Part shown: piece by piece, positions 3,968-5,241 of the stretch | Position numbering within the stretch: position 1 is the stretch's first letter | Layout: every line of letters begins with the position of its first letter | DNA from: Dehalococcoidales bacterium | Lineage (GTDB): Bacteria > Chloroflexota > Dehalococcoidia > Dehalococcoidales > RBG-16-60-22 | DNA length: 5,241 nucleotides | NCBI GenBank assembly: GCA_023135135.1 | Contig: JAGLTT010000068.1 | Coordinates: forward strand, 1-5,241 | Direction of reading: 5' to 3' | The notes under the pieces: model-generated | What the model saw: the letters and a program-made list of their open reading frames with translations, nothing else | Databases searched by the model: none | What the model was told of the DNA's origin: nothing | Made by a program: the position numbers and the translations under genes

Positions 3968-4860
3968 CTGGTAAGTATAGTTTTATCGCCGATACTTCAG
4001 GGGTTCGCCTCGACAGGTTTGTCGGGGAGAAATGCCCCGAGCTTTCCCGCACCCACGCCCAGAAACTCATCGCCGCCGACTTTATCACGGTAAACGGTCG
4101 CCCGGCTAAGTCCAGCCTCAAGCTGGAAGCCGGCGACAGGGTGGATATCACCATACCCCCCGAACCTCCCGGCTACCTGACTCCTGAAGACATACCCCTG
4201 GATATCGTTTACGAGGACGCCGACCTGCTGGTGGTGGATAAGCCGGCCGGACTGGCGGTGCACCCCGCCCCCGGCCACCCGGCTCATACCCTCGCCAATG
4301 CTGTCCTGAATTACCTGCCCGGACTGGCGGAAAACGGCGATTCTCTGCGACCCGGCATCGTGCATCGCCTGGATAAGGACACCTCTGGCTTACTCCTGGT
4401 GGCTAAGAACCGCGTCGCCCAGGCCAATCTGTCGGAGCAGTTTAAGTCCCGTTCCGTATCCAAGTACTATCTGGTGCTGGTCAAGGGTAAACTGACTCCG
4501 CAGAGCGGCATTATCGAGGCAGCCATCGGGCGCGACCCCCGGAACCGTCAGCGCATGGCGGTAGTCTCCAGGGGTCGGGAGGCGCGTACGGAATACCGTG
4601 TCGTCAGGTATGTCGGCGACTGTTCCCTGCTGGAAATCAAGCCGGAAACGGGACGTACCCACCAGATAAGGGTGCACCTGGCGGCTATCGGCTTTCCGGT
4701 GATGGGTGATACTACCTATGGCGTAAAGTCCCCGCATCTTTCGCGGCAGTTCCTGCACGCCGGCAAGCTCGGTTTTAAACTGCCGTCAACCGGCCGGTAC
4801 GTTGAGTTTGAATCACCCCTCCCCCCCGATTTAGCCCAGGCGCTCCGGGAAATAGGGTAG
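3964..4860 (+). CDS. rluD: RluA/RluD-family 23S rRNA pseudouridine synthase
   Basis: A 298-residue enzyme that converts uridine to pseudouridine in RNA. An S4 RNA-binding domain occupies residues 13-64 (VRLDRFVGEKCPELSRTHAQ, then ITVNGRPAK), followed by the catalytic domain: DLLVVDKPAGLAVHP (87-101), the active-site motif HRLDKDTSGLLLVAK (134-148) with catalytic D137, YYLVLVKG, and late ETGRTHQIRVHLA and HAGKLGF. Length and domain order match RluD, which modifies helix 69 of 23S rRNA, but family members with other targets look alike, so the exact site is inferred. The ATG overlaps the lspA stop (ATGA). AGGA abuts the ATG, too close for normal use, so translation is probably coupled to lspA. 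A run of seven C (4821-4827) lies near the end without breaking the frame. Confidence 0.95.
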   Translation: MTGKYSFIADTSGVRLDRFVGEKCPELSRTHAQKLIAADFITVNGRPAKSSLKLEAGDRVDITIPPEPPGYLTPEDIPLDIVYEDADLLVVDKPAGLAVHPAPGHPAHTLANAVLNYLPGLAENGDSLRPGIVHRLDKDTSGLLLVAKNRVAQANLSEQFKSRSVSKYYLVLVKGKLTPQSGIIEAAIGRDPRNRQRMAVVSRGREARTEYRVVRYVGDCSLLEIKPETGRTHQIRVHLAAIGFPVMGDTTYGVKSPHLSRQFLHAGKLGFKLPSTGRYVEFESPLPPDLAQALREIG

Positions 4861-4868
4861 GGGTATCT

Positions 4869-4898
4869 GTCATTGCGAGTGTAGCGAAGCAATCCGCC
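4869..4898. repeat. Dispersed-repeat-like imperfect palindrome between convergent genes
   Basis: The element begins TGTCATTGCGAG and ends AGCGAAGCAATCCGCC. ATTGC (4872-4876) pairs with GCAAT (4889-4893), and outer GGGG (4860-4863) and CCCC (4897-4900) could extend the structure. Elements of this CATTGCGAG...CGAAGCAAT type occur as many scattered intergenic copies in several bacterial genomes. It starts eight bases after the rluD stop and ends before the livM stop, so it might also act as a transcription barrier for both converging genes. Only one copy is visible here. Confidence 0.55.
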
Positions 4899-4940
4899 CC
4901 CTGATTTTCTCCCGCAGTATCCACTCCACTAATGCCTGGC

Positions 4941-5241
4941 TCAGTACCTGCTAGCTAATTGTACCAGGGAGCGGTAGGCTCGGGTCTTGTTTATGACGCC
5001 CATAATACCGGATGGTGCCGCTAACATTACCCCGACCAGTATGACGCCCTGAATAATCAGGCTGTATCCGGCGTATCTGGCTAGCGCGTAGTGCAAAAAG
5101 ACAACGATAATCGTGCCGATAATCGGCCCCGTTTGAGTGCGCAGGCCTCCAATGACGGCAGCAAGTATACATACCATTGTCCACCTTATACCGAAGGCGC
5201 TGGTCGGCTCTATGGTGGCTTGGGAAATGTAGAATATAGAC
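4941..5241 (-). CDS. livM: Branched-chain amino acid ABC transporter permease, C-terminal part (LivM type)
   Basis: The last 99 residues of an inner-membrane permease; the frame stays open to the window edge, so the true start lies to the right. The end is typical of LivM: a stretch with ISQATIEPTSAFGIRWT, then VCILAAVIGGLRTQTGPIIG, the conserved IGG-x-G/R-x4-GP-x-IG block, a helix IIVVFLHYALA, and IIQGVILVGVMLAAPSGIMG before a short polar tail ending in SRY. LivM and LivH form the membrane channel that works with the ATPases LivG and LivF and a periplasmic or lipid-anchored binding protein to import leucine, isoleucine, valine or related compounds. The other components should lie nearby on the minus strand. 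Related permeases for urea or short-chain amides share this signature, so the substrate is not certain. Confidence 0.9.
   Translation of the reverse strand, partial: SIFYISQATIEPTSAFGIRWTMVCILAAVIGGLRTQTGPIIGTIIVVFLHYALARYAGYSLIIQGVILVGVMLAAPSGIMGVINKTRAYRSLVQLASRY

Noticed and set aside
4821..4827. Run of seven C near the rluD 3' end as a phase-variation tract
   Set aside because: It lies in the last dozen codons, the frame is intact and ends normally, and slippage here would change only the tail; a sequencing or composition effect is enough.
1..5241. CRISPR array, tRNA, rRNA or insertion sequence
   Set aside because: No regularly spaced repeats, tRNA-like cloverleaf, rRNA stretch, transposase or integrase is visible on either strand.

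Overview
The window holds two blocks of bacterial housekeeping genes with a small accessory region between them. The lineage is uncertain. Gene content, moderate GC and the order DksA/TraR-type zinc finger, lspA, rluD-like suggest an anaerobe or uncultured member of the Chloroflexota (Dehalococcoidia-like). That is an inference from gene order and protein style, not a placement.

Left block, minus strand (1-1718). A promoter near 1688-1718 leads into a small Gln/Glu-rich lipoprotein, then yggS (PLP homeostasis) 15 bases later. A NuoE-type [2Fe-2S] subunit follows after a 96-base gap that carries its own good promoter (581-609). The rest of the NuoE complex should lie to the left of the window.

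Middle block (1719-3111). A minus-strand gene for a 147-residue coiled-coil protein with three copies of one motif ends in a textbook rho-independent terminator. Opposite it, on the plus strand, an unlisted 37-codon ORF for a single-pass membrane peptide overlaps a 64-residue XRE-family HTH regulator by ATGA. The regulator has no Shine-Dalgarno of its own. Non-coding DNA on both sides of this pair carries copies of a 10-base box close to ATGGGTATCA: a tandem pair 20 bases apart upstream, an inverted pair on a promoter-like sequence downstream, and a weaker fifth copy. This is the most original signal in the window: a small self-contained regulatory unit with candidate operators. A GC-rich palindromic repeat also lies in the downstream spacer.

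Right block, plus strand (3024-4860). A TATAAT promoter overlapped by a GTGTAT/ATACAC palindrome, and a leader hairpin, precede a tightly packed operon: a DksA/TraR-like zinc-finger protein, lspA (signal peptidase II) and an RluD-like pseudouridine synthase. Coding regions overlap by 29 and 4 bases, though lspA may start later. LspA would be the enzyme that matures the lipoprotein of the left block.

After rluD a dispersed-repeat-like palindrome (4869-4898) separates it from the convergent 3' end of a branched-chain amino acid ABC transporter permease (livM-like), which runs off the right edge.
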